Shown here in pieces: positions 24,771 through 33,675 of a stretch of 50,514 nucleotides of DNA. Source of the stretch: Mesorhizobium mediterraneum (lineage in GTDB: Bacteria > Pseudomonadota > Alphaproteobacteria > Rhizobiales > Rhizobiaceae); assembly GCF_002284565.1 (NCBI RefSeq), contig NZ_NPKI01000018.1, forward strand, positions 221,206-271,719. Direction: 5' to 3'. A program made the position numbers and the translations under genes. Below the pieces are notes generated by a model that searched no databases, was not told where the DNA came from, and saw only the letters and a program-made list of their open reading frames with translations. Every line of letters begins with the position of its first letter. Position 1 is the stretch's first letter.

Positions 24771-25599
24771 GCCGCACCGTCCTGATCGCCGTGGCAATGG
24801 ACAATTCGCGGCTTTCCTCGATCGCGTTGCGGTCCTCATGATGCCATGACGCCGACAGGCAGCCATAGGCGATGGCATGATCCAGAATTGCGGCCGGCGT
24901 CTGGCCGAGCGTCGTGGCGAAGATCTCGGCCATGTGGGCAATCCGCCGGGGATCGCGGCAAAGGTCGTCGCGGTCGAGCGGATTGTAGAACATGTTCGCC
25001 GCATCGAAGCCGGGATCGCCGAGAACGCCCTTCGGGTCGATCGCCAGCCAGCCGCGCGGCCCGTGCATGATGTTGTCGTGATGCAGGTCGCCATGCAGCG
25101 GCAGCACGTCGACAGGATCGGCCAACAGCCGTTCCGCGGTCGCAGCCGCTTCGACATAGAGGCTCTTTTCGCCATCGTCGCGATCCGTCTTCGCCTTGTT
25201 GAACAGACTGGAAAACCGTGCCCGCAGCGGCTGAAGATCCGGTGGGGCAGGGTGGTCAGATGGCGAGAACAGTCTTGCCATTACTTCAGCCGCGATTGCG
25301 GTGGCGGCACTATCTCCCTGCTCCGCGAGAACCTGTGACAGCAAGGTCTCGCCGGCATATTCGAGCAGCATGCAGTGGCCGTCGCAGCCTAGCAGTCGCA
25401 CCGCGCCTTCGCCGCGCCGCCAGGCGAGGAAATGCTCGCCGCGCAACTCGTCTTTGACGTCATCGAAAGGTTTGAGCGCCTTGACGATCGCCGGCGAGCC
25501 GTCCGCGCGAAAAACCTTCCAGATGCGGCTGCTGAAGGTTTCGGCAATCAGTTCTGGCGCATTGACGTTCCAGCGTGTTGGAAATGCCGGAGCGTCCAT
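24760..25599 (-). CDS. APH(6)-like small-molecule kinase
   Basis: A 279-aa kinase of the aminoglycoside/hydroxyurea resistance family (streptomycin 6-phosphotransferase type). The catalytic loop is LPLHGDLHHDNIMHG with Asp171, and the metal motif is IDPKGVLGDPGFDAANMF (187 onward). Lys40 (AIVKAL) fits the ATP-binding lysine. Chromosomal members often act on unknown metabolites, so resistance should not be assumed. Its ATG at 25599 directly adjoins the argC stop with no gap, which indicates co-translation with argC. Its 3' end overlaps the end of ctaA by 11 bp. Confidence 0.82.
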   Translation of the reverse strand: MDAPAFPTRWNVNAPELIAETFSSRIWKVFRADGSPAIVKALKPFDDVKDELRGEHFLAWRRGEGAVRLLGCDGHCMLLEYAGETLLSQVLAEQGDSAATAIAAEVMARLFSPSDHPAPPDLQPLRARFSSLFNKAKTDRDDGEKSLYVEAAATAERLLADPVDVLPLHGDLHHDNIMHGPRGWLAIDPKGVLGDPGFDAANMFYNPLDRDDLCRDPRRIAHMAEIFATTLGQTPAAILDHAIAYGCLSASWHHEDRNAIEESRELSIATAIRTVRLSL

Positions 25600-26532
25600 T
25601 CAGTGCTTGAGGCCGAGCATCAGATCCATGTTCTGCACGGCAGCACCCGAGGCGCCCTTGCCGAGATTGTCGTACACGGCGAGCAGCAGCGCCTGGGCCC
25701 TGTCGTCGTTGGCGAAGACATAGAGCTTCATCCGGTTGGTGCCGTTGTAGATTTCGGGATCGATCTCCGGCACGCGCTCCAGTTGCTCATAGGGCGCTAC
25801 CTCGACCACGCCGCCATCGATGGCGGCGAAATGGTCGGCGATCGCCGCATGAAGCTCGGCGCCAGTCGGCACATAGTCGAGGCCGCCGAGCTGCAGCGGC
25901 ACCACCGTGATCATGCCTTGCGCGAAATTGCCGACCGCCGGCTGCATGATCGGGTCATGCGACAGTTTCGCATAGGTCCTGAGCTCCGGCACATGCTTGT
26001 GCTGGAGGGTCAGCCCGTAGGGCAGGAATTCCGACGCATCCTCGCCCTTGGCGACATAGTCCTCGATCATCGGCCGGCCGCCGCCCGAATAACCCGAAAT
26101 GCCGTTGACGGTGACCGGGAAATCCGGCGGCAACAGCCCGGCCGCCACCAGCGGCCTGAGCGTCGCGATCGGCCCTTGCGGCCAGCAGCCCGGATTGGCG
26201 ACGCGCTTTGCCCTGGCGATTGTCTTCGCCTGATCCTTGTCCATTTCGGCGAAACCGTATTCCCAACCTTCGGCGACGCGATGCGCGGTCGAGGCATCGA
26301 TGACCCTGGTGGTGTCGTTGGTGATCAGCGAGACGCTTTCTTTCGCGGCTGCGTCCGGCAGGCACAGGATCGCGACATCGGCAGCGTTGAGGAACTCGGC
26401 TCTAGCTGCCGCTTCCTTGCGTCGCTCGGTCGGAATGGAGATGATCTCCAGGTCGCCGCGCTCGGCAAGCAGCGCCCTGATCTGGAGACCGGTGGTGCCG
26501 TGCTCGCCGTCGATGAAGATTTTCGGTTTCAT
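25600..26532 (-). CDS. argC: N-acetyl-gamma-glutamyl-phosphate reductase, short type
   Basis: ArgC reduces N-acetylglutamyl phosphate to the semialdehyde, the third step of arginine synthesis. The 310-aa protein is the short (type 2) form: it opens KIFIDGEHGTTGLQI, has the catalytic Cys116 in NPGCWPQG and continues with NGISGYSGGGRPMIEDY and LQHKHVPE. The ATG at 26532 is the first in frame. It lies 29 bp downstream of speB and directly upstream of the APH(6)-like gene, so the three are likely one transcript. Confidence 0.95.
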   Translation of the reverse strand: MKPKIFIDGEHGTTGLQIRALLAERGDLEIISIPTERRKEAAARAEFLNAADVAILCLPDAAAKESVSLITNDTTRVIDASTAHRVAEGWEYGFAEMDKDQAKTIARAKRVANPGCWPQGPIATLRPLVAAGLLPPDFPVTVNGISGYSGGGRPMIEDYVAKGEDASEFLPYGLTLQHKHVPELRTYAKLSHDPIMQPAVGNFAQGMITVVPLQLGGLDYVPTGAELHAAIADHFAAIDGGVVEVAPYEQLERVPEIDPEIYNGTNRMKLYVFANDDRAQALLLAVYDNLGKGASGAAVQNMDLMLGLKH

Positions 26533-26561
26533 TGCCTGCCTGAATTCCTGTTATCTCAAAG

Positions 26562-27569
26562 TTATATGCCACTTGCCTGGTTCAACGCGGCAACGACGTG
26601 ATTGCCGCTGTTCAGCTCTTCGAGCCGGGCTTTTCGTTCCGCCAGGAGCCCGAGATAGTGCATGGCCACCGTCGACCCCGCAATTGCCGTTATATCGGCG
26701 TGATCATAGGCCGGCGCAACCTCCACGACGTCGGCGCCGACGATATCGACCTGATTGATCTGGCGCAGCACCGACAGGATTTTTGCCGAGGACGGCCCGC
26801 CGGCGACCGGTGTGCCGGTGCCGGGCGCGAAGGCCGGGTCCAGGCAATCGATATCGAAGGTGACATAGGCCTTCTTGCCGCCAGTGCGGTCGACGATGGC
26901 ATAGGCGATATCGGACGCGCGCATTTCCTCGACTTCGTGGCCATACAGGATCTTGATGCCGAAGGTATCAGGCGCATGGGTGCGGATGCCGATCTGGATC
27001 GAACGGTCGGGGTCGATAATGCCCTCCTTGACCGCACGGCCGACGAAGGAGCCGTGATCGATGCGCTTGCCATCGTCCGGCCAGGTGTCCTGGTGGGCGT
27101 CGAACTGCACCAGGGCCAGCGGTCCGTGGATGGCGGCATGCGCCTTGAGCAGCGGCCAGGTGACGAAATGGTCGCCGCCGAGCGAAAGCAGGAAGGCGCC
27201 GGATTTCAGGATCTTTGCCGCCTCGCGCTCGATCGTCCCTGGCGTCTTCTGGTGGTTGCCGCTGTCGAGCAGGCAATCGCCATAGTCGACCACGGCGAGA
27301 TGTTCGAACAGCTCGCGCGAAAATGGATATTGCGGATCGTTGTCGAGGATGGTCGAGGCGCGGCGAATCGCCTGCGGCCCGAAGCGCGCACCCGGCCGGT
27401 TGGTGACGGCGGCGTCGAAGGGGATGCCCCACACCACGGCGTCCGCGCCCTTCACGTCCTTCGTGTATTTGCGCCGCATGAACGACAGCGCGCCGGCATA
27501 GGTCGGCTCGAAGGACGCGCCCGTCTTGGCCCGGGCGGTGAAGGCGTGGTCGATGTTGCTGTTCGGCAT
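26562..27569 (-). CDS. speB: Agmatinase/ureohydrolase
   Basis: A 335-aa ureohydrolase that should hydrolyse agmatine to putrescine and urea, or a related guanidino compound. The binuclear manganese ligands are visible: His134 (SLGGDHFVT), Asp157, His159 and Asp161 (QFDAHQDT), and Asp239 and Asp241 (TFDIDCLDP). The sequence AFAPGTGTPVAGG is typical of agmatinases. The ATG at 27569 has AGGAGAT upstream; the reading frame stays open 109 codons further but that part looks non-coding. Its pairing with argC is common in Rhizobiales. Confidence 0.9.
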   Translation of the reverse strand: MPNSNIDHAFTARAKTGASFEPTYAGALSFMRRKYTKDVKGADAVVWGIPFDAAVTNRPGARFGPQAIRRASTILDNDPQYPFSRELFEHLAVVDYGDCLLDSGNHQKTPGTIEREAAKILKSGAFLLSLGGDHFVTWPLLKAHAAIHGPLALVQFDAHQDTWPDDGKRIDHGSFVGRAVKEGIIDPDRSIQIGIRTHAPDTFGIKILYGHEVEEMRASDIAYAIVDRTGGKKAYVTFDIDCLDPAFAPGTGTPVAGGPSSAKILSVLRQINQVDIVGADVVEVAPAYDHADITAIAGSTVAMHYLGLLAERKARLEELNSGNHVVAALNQASGI

Positions 27570-27973
27570 GAAGCGATCTCCTGTGCGTCGAGGCGCAACC
27601 TTATTGGACATAATTCTCAGAAATGCGACCCCTTCCGGGGCCATGGTCATTCGAGCCCGGTCACAAATTCTTGCTTGCCAGGTGAGCCTGCATGGCTGGC
27701 GCGGGAATTGTCTAGCTAAGCATGAATGCAACCGAAAGTAGCCAGCCTCCCATCGTCGGACGGTGTCGGCCACACCGACCGCGACAGCGGCGGCATCGAT
27801 CTCGGCAACCTGATTGCCGGCGACCTGCTGATTGCGGTTATGATTCGAGGTCGCAGAACGGCCGCTTCGACCGACATTGACCGGACTTTCCCGCATTTGC
27901 GAAGCCGGCTTCGTTCACGGGGCTGTCACGTGAGTCGCTTAACCGGGTCTCCATCCGGTACGGAGCGATTCTC
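27570..27973. other. 404-bp divergent gap between speB and the GDPD gene
   Basis: It should contain both promoters. ORFs on both strands extend across it because of the high GC content, but they lack ribosome sites and recognisable motifs. Confidence 0.45.
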
Positions 27974-29032
27974 ATGCGAACGACCTGGCTGAACCTTCTG
28001 CTTTCCGTCGCCTTGGCGCTCTTCACAGGCTCGGCATCGGCAGGCGAAACACGCGCCAGACAGATTCTCGACCGTTTCGAACACGCCAACCAGTGGCGCG
28101 ACCACGTCATGGTGGCGGCACACCGCGCCGGCAGCATGCAGGCCCGCAAGACGCTCTATGCGGAGAACTCGATCGCCGCCGTCGAGGCATCGATCGCGCT
28201 TGGTGCCGAAATCGTCGAGGTCGACGTCAGGCGCTCGAAGGACGACCAGTTCGTCGTCATGCATGACAGCTGGCTCGACCGCACGACGAATTGCAGGGGC
28301 GAGGTGGTCAAGCGCACGCTGGCCGAGCTCAAAACCTGCAGACTGGTGATCGAGGGCACCGGCGCCGTCACCGAAGAGCCAGTTTCGACGCTGCATGAGA
28401 TGCTGATGGCGACCAAGGACAGGATCCTCATCAACATCGACAACAAGCTCGATGTCGATAGTCTGGCCGGCATGATCGCGGTCGCGCGCGATCTAGGCAT
28501 GGCCGAACAGGTGATCGTCAAGGAGAACCTGTGGAATCCGGCCAGGATCACCACTGTCAAGGCCGCCATGGGCGCGATCGGCAGTGGTTTCCAGTTCATG
28601 CCGATTATCGCCGACGACGCGGTTCGCGACGCCGGCTTCGCCGAGAAAGTCAGCGGGACCTTTTCGCCACGCGCGGTCGAGATGATCAACTGGCGCGCGG
28701 GGTCGGAGACGCTGACCGAGACCGGTGGCCCGCTGTTCAGCCCCCGCATGCGCGCAGCGGCGATAAGGGGCGACTGGCACATCTGGGCCAACACCTACGC
28801 CATCGTCAACAAGCCGGGCGGCTTCCTTGCCGGCGGTCGCGGCGACGAGTTGGCGGTGCTCGCCAGCCTGCCGCGCGAGACGTACGGCTTCTGGGCCGAG
28901 CGCGGCGCCACCATCATCCAGACCGACGAGCCGAAAGCGGCGATAGACTGGCTGGCGGCGAATGGCTACCGCGTGCCTTATCCCGATGAGGCGCGGTCAG
29001 CGGAGCCGGCGAACACCGCTAGCATCAACTAG
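27974..29032 (+). CDS. Periplasmic glycerophosphodiester phosphodiesterase-family protein
   Basis: The 352-aa product has a signal peptide (TWLNLLLSVALALFTGSASA). The GDPD core follows: AAHRAG with the catalytic His-Arg, AENSIAAVEASIALGAEIVEVDVR with the metal Glu and Asp, and VVMHDSWLDRTTN with the second His. It should cleave glycerophosphodiesters in the periplasm, releasing sn-glycerol-3-phosphate. The segment ILINIDNK corresponds to the usual later acidic motif. The C-terminus is slightly longer than bare GDPDs. It is convergent with the aldo/keto reductase. Confidence 0.85.
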   Translation: MRTTWLNLLLSVALALFTGSASAGETRARQILDRFEHANQWRDHVMVAAHRAGSMQARKTLYAENSIAAVEASIALGAEIVEVDVRRSKDDQFVVMHDSWLDRTTNCRGEVVKRTLAELKTCRLVIEGTGAVTEEPVSTLHEMLMATKDRILINIDNKLDVDSLAGMIAVARDLGMAEQVIVKENLWNPARITTVKAAMGAIGSGFQFMPIIADDAVRDAGFAEKVSGTFSPRAVEMINWRAGSETLTETGGPLFSPRMRAAAIRGDWHIWANTYAIVNKPGGFLAGGRGDELAVLASLPRETYGFWAERGATIIQTDEPKAAIDWLAANGYRVPYPDEARSAEPANTASIN

Positions 29033-29081
29033 ACTGGATCGAAGCGGGCAAGGAGCCGCTTGGATGGTCACCAGCCCGCCG

Positions 29082-29954
29082 TCAGGCAGCCATCGCCACG
29101 CCGTCCAGCTCGCTCACGGCGTCCTCTGGTAGATCGAGTTCGGCTGCGGCGAGATTCTCCCTGAGATGCGCGACCGACGAGGTGCCTGGAATCAAAAGAA
29201 TATTCGGCGCGCGACGGAGCAGCCAAGCGAGCGCGACCTGCATCGGCGTGGCGCCCAGGCGCTGAGCGACGCCGGATAGGGTAGACGACTGCAGCGGGTT
29301 GAAGCCGCCGAGAGGAAAGAACGGCACGTACGCGATGCCGTCACGAGCAAGTTCATCGATCAAGACATCGTCGCCCCTGTAGGCCAGATTGTATTGGTTC
29401 TGCACGCAAACGATTTTGGCGATCCGCCGCGCCTCTTCGATCTGTGCTGACGTGACATTGCTTAGCCCGATATGACGCACCAGGCCCTGTCGCTGCAGCT
29501 CGGCCAGCATAGTGAGCGGCGCCTCGATCGACCCTTCGGCGGGGCCATGCGCGTCGAACATGATCCTGAGGTTGACCACATCCAGCACGTCGAGCCCGAG
29601 ATTGCGCAGATTGTCGTGCACCGCCTCCGTCAGCGCTTCGGGCGAGAAGGCCGGAAGCCACGAGCCATCCGCGCTGCGCCGCGCACCGATCTTGGTGACG
29701 ATCGTCAGGTTGTCGGAATAGGGCGCGAGCGCCTCACGGATGAGTAGGTTGGTGACGTGCGGGCCATAAAAGTCGCTGGTGTCGATGTGGTTCACCCCGC
29801 GCGCAACGGCTTCGAGCAGCACAGCCAAGGCTGCGTCGTGATCCTTGGGCGGACCGAACACGCCGGGTCCTGCGAGCTGCATGGCGCCGTAGCCGAGCCG
29901 CTTCACGGTGCGGTCGCCGAGAGTGAATGAGCCGGACTGGTCGATGCTGGACAT
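29082..29954 (-). CDS. Aldo/keto reductase
   Basis: A 290-aa NADPH-dependent TIM-barrel oxidoreductase. The catalytic residues Asp58 (NHIDTSDFYG), Tyr63 and Lys88 (IVTKIG) are present, and the NADPH segments HIGLSNV, QNQYNLAYR and IPGTSS fit. The usual catalytic His position reads VVNLRIM, so His is missing, as in some AKR subfamilies. The substrate is unknown. The start codons of this gene and the broken LysR gene are 95 bp apart and divergent, so the LysR protein was probably its regulator. Confidence 0.85.
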   Translation of the reverse strand: MSSIDQSGSFTLGDRTVKRLGYGAMQLAGPGVFGPPKDHDAALAVLLEAVARGVNHIDTSDFYGPHVTNLLIREALAPYSDNLTIVTKIGARRSADGSWLPAFSPEALTEAVHDNLRNLGLDVLDVVNLRIMFDAHGPAEGSIEAPLTMLAELQRQGLVRHIGLSNVTSAQIEEARRIAKIVCVQNQYNLAYRGDDVLIDELARDGIAYVPFFPLGGFNPLQSSTLSGVAQRLGATPMQVALAWLLRRAPNILLIPGTSSVAHLRENLAAAELDLPEDAVSELDGVAMAA

Positions 29955-30048
29955 GGTCTATCTCCGTTCAAGATGACGCTGACATAGGCGCTGTCCGATC
30001 TCACGATAATTGGCTACATTCCGCACGGGCTGTACGGAATATCGAACA

Positions 30049-30958
30049 ATGAAGATCGATCTCGGAGATCTGAACGCCTTCGTGGCCGTGGCGCGGGCCA
30101 AGGGTTTTCGCGAGGGCGCCCGTGCCAGCGGCGGCAGTGCGTCGGGCTTGAGCGAGGCGGTGCGCCGCCTCGAGACGCAGCTCGGTTGTCAGGCTGCTCA
30201 ACAGGACGACCCGCAGCGTCGTCCTGACTGAAGCGGGTGCGAGCTTGCTGGCCCGGCTCGGCCCAGCCTTGACCGAGGTCGAGACAGCACTTGACGTTGT
30301 CAACGGCTTCCGCGATCGGCCGGCAGGTACATTGCGCCTCAACGTGCCGGTCAGCGCGGCGCGGCTGGTGCTGCCCGGTATCGTCCCTCGTTTCCTCGCC
30401 GCGTATCCCGGCATCCGGCTTGAGGTGATCGCCGAGGAGAGCTTTGTCGACGTGCTGGCGGCCGGCTGCGACGCCGGCATCCGTTACGACGAGCGGTTGG
30501 AACAAGACATGATCGCGGTGCCGATCGGACCGCGGGTGCAGCGCTTCGCCACCGCCGCCAGCCCTACCTACCTTGATCGCCATGGCCGGCCGCAACACCC
30601 GCGCGACCTGCTCGGTCACGCCTGCCTGCGTGGCCGCTTCGCCAGCGGTGCGCTGCCGCCGTGGGAGTTCGAACGCGACGGCGAGGTGGTGCGGGTCGAT
30701 CCGACGGGGCCGCTTCTCGTGACCTTGGGCGGAGCGGCCGATCTCGCCGTCGATGCGGCCATCGCCGGCACCGGCATTGTCAGCCTCTTCGAGGATTGGC
30801 TTCGCCCTTACTTCGAGAGCGGTGCGCTCGAACCCGTCCTCGAACCTTGGTGGCAGAGCTTCCCCGGGCCGTTCCTCTATTACCCCGGCCGGCGTCTCGT
30901 GCCGGCGCCGTTGCGGGCGTTCATCGACTTCATCAAAGTACCGGCTGATCGGCCTTGA
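30049..30958 (+). pseudogene. LysR-family regulator broken by a one-base insertion
   Basis: The first part (30049 onward) encodes an HTH N-terminus: MKIDLGDLNAFVAVARAKGF, then SGLSEAVRRLETQLG. At 30186-30187 an extra T (ctcggTTgtc) shifts the frame, and a stop follows at about 30231. Removing one T restores LGVRLLNRTTRSVVLTEAGASLLARLG, the standard LysR continuation, which then runs through the effector domain to the stop at 30958. The full protein would be about 302 aa, normal for LysR. It is divergent from the aldo/keto reductase. Either the gene is a recent pseudogene or there is a sequencing error. Confidence 0.85.
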
Positions 30959-30990
30959 ATTTGGGCCAGGTTAGTAATCGCCAAAGAAAA

Positions 30991-31008
30991 GGCCGCCCGG
31001 AGGCGGCC
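30991..31008 (-). terminator. Terminator of rplM-rpsI
   Basis: Arms GGCCGCC and GGCGGCC close a 4-base loop 28 bp beyond the rpsI stop. On the minus strand the stem is followed by TTTTCTTT, a clear T-rich tail. Confidence 0.75.
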
Positions 31009-31036
31009 CTTTCGAATGTCTGAAGCTGCGCAGCGC

Positions 31037-31519
31037 TTAGCGCTTCGAGAACTGGAAGGAGCGGCGGGCCTTCGCCTTGCCGTACTTCTTGCGCTCGACG
31101 ACGCGGCTGTCGCGGGTCAGGAAGCCGCCCTTCTTGAGCACGGCGCGCAGCGCCGGCTCGTAGTAGGTCAGCGCCTTGGAGATGCCGTGGCGCACGGCGC
31201 CGGCCTGGCCGGAAAGCCCGCCGCCGATGACTGTGGCGACGATGTCGTACTGGCCGGCGCGGTTGGCGGCGATGATCGGCTGGTTGAGGATCATCTGCAG
31301 GACCGGGCGCGCGAAATATTCGGCGAACACCTTGTCGTTGACGACGATCTTGCCGGAGCCGGGCTTCACCCAGACGCGCGCGATGGCGTTCTTGCGCTTG
31401 CCGGTGGCATAGGCGCGGCCCGACTTGTCGAGCTTCTGGACATGGACGGGTGCAGCCGGCTGCGTGTTGGTGTTGCCGGTGGCAGTTCCGAGTTCTGCGA
31501 GCGAGGAAAGCTCAGCCAT
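31037..31519 (-). CDS. rpsI: 30S ribosomal protein S9
   Basis: S9 belongs to the head of the small subunit and its C-terminal tail reaches the P-site tRNA. The 160-aa protein has the conserved GRAYATGKRKNAIARVWVKPG, GGGLSGQAGAVRHGISKAL and the basic end GKAKARRSFQFSKR. The first 25 or so residues (AELSSLAELGTATGNTNTQ) are an extension typical of alphaproteobacteria. rplM lies 1 bp upstream, the usual L13-S9 pair. Confidence 0.97.
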   Translation of the reverse strand: MAELSSLAELGTATGNTNTQPAAPVHVQKLDKSGRAYATGKRKNAIARVWVKPGSGKIVVNDKVFAEYFARPVLQMILNQPIIAANRAGQYDIVATVIGGGLSGQAGAVRHGISKALTYYEPALRAVLKKGGFLTRDSRVVERKKYGKAKARRSFQFSKR

Positions 31520-31520
31520 T

Positions 31521-31985
31521 TTACGAAACCTTCTTGTTCTTGGCGTTCAGCTTGGCCACGTCGAGCGTGACGGGCTGCTGGGCGACATGCGGATGTTCCG
31601 TGCCTGCATAGACGCGGAGATTCTTCATCTGGCGACGGCCAAGCGGGCCACGCGGGATCATGCGTTCGACGGCCTTCTCGACGACACGCTCGGGGAAGCG
31701 GCCCTCGAGCAGCTGGCGCGCGGTGCGCTCCTTGATGCCGCCGGGGTGGCCGGTGTGCCAGTAATAAACCTTGTCGGTGAATTTCTTGCCGGTGAACACC
31801 ACCTTGTCGGCATTGATGACGATGACGTTGTCGCCGTCGTCGACATGCGGGGTGAAGGTGGGCTTGTGTTTGCCGCGAAGATGATTGGCGATGACAGTGG
31901 CGAGACGGCCGACGACGAGACCCTCGGCGTCGATCAGCACCCACTTCTTCACCACATCCGCAGGCTTCTGCGAAAAGGTTGTCAT
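31521..31985 (-). CDS. rplM: 50S ribosomal protein L13
   Basis: L13 is an early-assembly protein of the large subunit. The 154-aa product shows TTFSQKPADVVKKWVLIDAEG, VGRLATVIANHLRGKHKP, DNVIVINADKVVFTGKK and RMIPRGPLGRRQMKNLRVYAG, all diagnostic. It is first in the rplM-rpsI operon. The 233-bp upstream region contains paired GC-rich hairpins that could form a leader. Confidence 0.97.
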   Translation of the reverse strand: MTTFSQKPADVVKKWVLIDAEGLVVGRLATVIANHLRGKHKPTFTPHVDDGDNVIVINADKVVFTGKKFTDKVYYWHTGHPGGIKERTARQLLEGRFPERVVEKAVERMIPRGPLGRRQMKNLRVYAGTEHPHVAQQPVTLDVAKLNAKNKKVS

Positions 31986-32065
31986 GGATTTGTTGCTTTC
32001 GGTTCGGACCTTCCCCCATTCACGAACGAAAAGGGAAGGCGTTTCTTGTTGCTTGGATTGACGCA

Positions 32066-32110
32066 GGGCGCTCGCCCGCCGCCAATAACAAAACGGCGGC
32101 CTTTGGCGGG
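32066..32110 (-). promoter_or_regulatory. Paired GC-rich hairpins in the rplM leader region
   Basis: One hairpin pairs GCCGCC (32078-32083) with GGCGGC (32095-32100) and can be extended or replaced by CCCGCC (32075-32080) with GGCGGG (32105-32110). A second, GGGCG-CT-CGCCC (32066-32077), shares CCC with it, so the two compete. They lie 80-125 bp before the rplM start. Function is not shown; a leader or the end of an upstream transcript are both possible. Confidence 0.35.
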
Positions 32111-32218
32111 TCGCTGTTCCGTGAGGGCTTATAGGCGAGCCCGGTTATGGCGTCAAGGCTGGTGAAAAGCCAGATGGCTTGCAAAACGAAGCAAAAACAA
32201 TGGGTTAGGTAAAAGGTA

Positions 32219-32683
32219 CTATTTTACCACATCGCTAATCCGCCTCGGCGGGATCGAATAGGTCCCCGTGGCGTGCGCTACCGTGTGTCCGTCCGGTCCG
32301 GCGACGATGTCGATATCGAACACCATCAGGCTCTTGCCCAGCTTCAGGATGCGGCAATGGCCGTCGATCGGCCCGGCCTCGGCCTTGCGGACAAAATTGA
32401 TGTTGAGGTTGGTGGTGACCGAAAGCGCATCTGGCCCGGCATGCGAAAGCACGCAGACATAGCCGCCTATGTCGGCCAGCGTGAACAGCGACGGGCCCGA
32501 CACGGTTCCGCCGGGGCGCAAATGCCGCTCGTCGGCATTGAGCCGCACCGTGCAGCCGCCCGGAAACACGTCGATCGCCTCGTAGAAGGTGAACTGGTCG
32601 TTGAGCTGTGGGTAGACGGTTGCCATCAGCGCATTGATTTCAGCCGCCGTCAGCACCGGTTTGAGATTGTCTTGGGCGGGCAT
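32219..32683 (-). CDS. PaaI-type hotdog thioesterase family protein
   Basis: A 154-aa hotdog-fold protein of the PaaI/YdiI group. Visible features are RLNADERHLRPGGTVSGPSLFTLADIGGYV, matching the helix with the catalytic Asp, and LNINFVRKAEAG, the central strand. It likely hydrolyses an acyl-CoA in the cytoplasm. The ATG at 32683 has AGGAAA upstream; an in-frame extension to 32764 lacks support. It is divergent from the crotonase gene across 168 bp, so a link with acyl-CoA metabolism is plausible. Confidence 0.82.
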   Translation of the reverse strand: MPAQDNLKPVLTAAEINALMATVYPQLNDQFTFYEAIDVFPGGCTVRLNADERHLRPGGTVSGPSLFTLADIGGYVCVLSHAGPDALSVTTNLNINFVRKAEAGPIDGHCRILKLGKSLMVFDIDIVAGPDGHTVAHATGTYSIPPRRISDVVK

Positions 32684-32851
32684 AAGCGGTTTCCTATATG
32701 GAGCCGGTAGGGGCTCAGGTGGAACGCCTGGGCCAATTGTCGGGTTTGAGAAAACACGTCTCAAGGCTGTTCTTCAATCGGCAGCGTGCTAGTTCTTTTG
32801 TTCCATGGCCCACAAATCCGATGCCGCTGGCCAATGAAGAGGTTAGAGAAC

Positions 32852-33673
32852 ATGGCCGAAATCGTCGCCATCAAGCCGGCTGTTGCCGAAGGTCCTGTCG
32901 TCGCGAGACTGGACAAGGGCGTGCTGCGCCTCACGCTCGCCAATCCGCCGGCCAATGCGCTGTCGCTGGCGGTGATGGCGGCGCTGACGGCGGAACTCGA
33001 CCGCGCGAAATCAGACAGATCCGTCCGCGCCATTATCCTGGCAGCGGCCGGAAAAGTGTTCTGCGCCGGACACGACCTCAAGGAAATGACCGCGCGCCGC
33101 ACTGATGCCGATCGCGGCAAGGCATTCTTCGAGGAGACATTTTCCGCTTGTGCGGAACTGATGCAGGCGATCGTGCGCCATCCCAGGCCGGTGATCGCCG
33201 AGGTCGATGGCCTGGCGACGGCGGCCGGGGCGCAACTGGTGGCGAGTTGCGATCTGGCGATCGCCTCGCATGAGGCGACCTTCTGCACGCCGGGCGTCAA
33301 TATCGGCCTGTTCTGCTCGACGCCGATGGTGGCGCTGTCACGCAACGTCTCGCGCAAGCACGCGATGGAGATGCTTTTGACCGGCGAGACGATCGATGCG
33401 GCGACGGCCAAGGAATTCGGCCTGGTTAATCGCGTCGTGCCGCGCGAATATCTGAATCAGATTGTCACCAAATACGCGCAAACCATTGCTGCGAAATCGT
33501 CTTTGGTCGTGAAGACCGGCAAGGAAGCCTTTTACGCGCAGGCCGAGATGGGGCTGGCCGAGGCCTATGTCTACACCGGCCGAGTCATGGTCGACAACAT
33601 GCTGGCACGCGACGCGGAAGAGGGGATTGGCGCCTTCATAGGCAAGCGCAAGCCGGAATGGACGGACGATTAG
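32852..33673 (+). CDS. Enoyl-CoA hydratase/isomerase family protein, ECHDC3-like
   Basis: A 273-aa crotonase-fold protein. The oxyanion-hole strands are AGHDLKEMTARR and ATAAGAQLVASCDLAIA. The segment NIGLFCSTPMVALSRNVSRKHAMEMLLTG closely resembles mammalian ECHDC3. The catalytic glutamates of true hydratases are not found where expected (TPGVNIGLF replaces the usual P-E-V-x-x-G-L), so hydratase activity is doubtful. The ATG at 32852 has AGAGG upstream. The VOC gene follows after 2 bp, starting a tight four-gene run. Confidence 0.85.
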   Translation: MAEIVAIKPAVAEGPVVARLDKGVLRLTLANPPANALSLAVMAALTAELDRAKSDRSVRAIILAAAGKVFCAGHDLKEMTARRTDADRGKAFFEETFSACAELMQAIVRHPRPVIAEVDGLATAAGAQLVASCDLAIASHEATFCTPGVNIGLFCSTPMVALSRNVSRKHAMEMLLTGETIDAATAKEFGLVNRVVPREYLNQIVTKYAQTIAAKSSLVVKTGKEAFYAQAEMGLAEAYVYTGRVMVDNMLARDAEEGIGAFIGKRKPEWTDD

Positions 33674-33675
33674 AG

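Noticed and set aside
27570..27992. In-frame extension of speB upstream and a plus-strand ORF in the same gap
   Set aside because: The speB ATG at 27569 has a good AGGAGAT site and matches family length; neither extension resembles a protein family.
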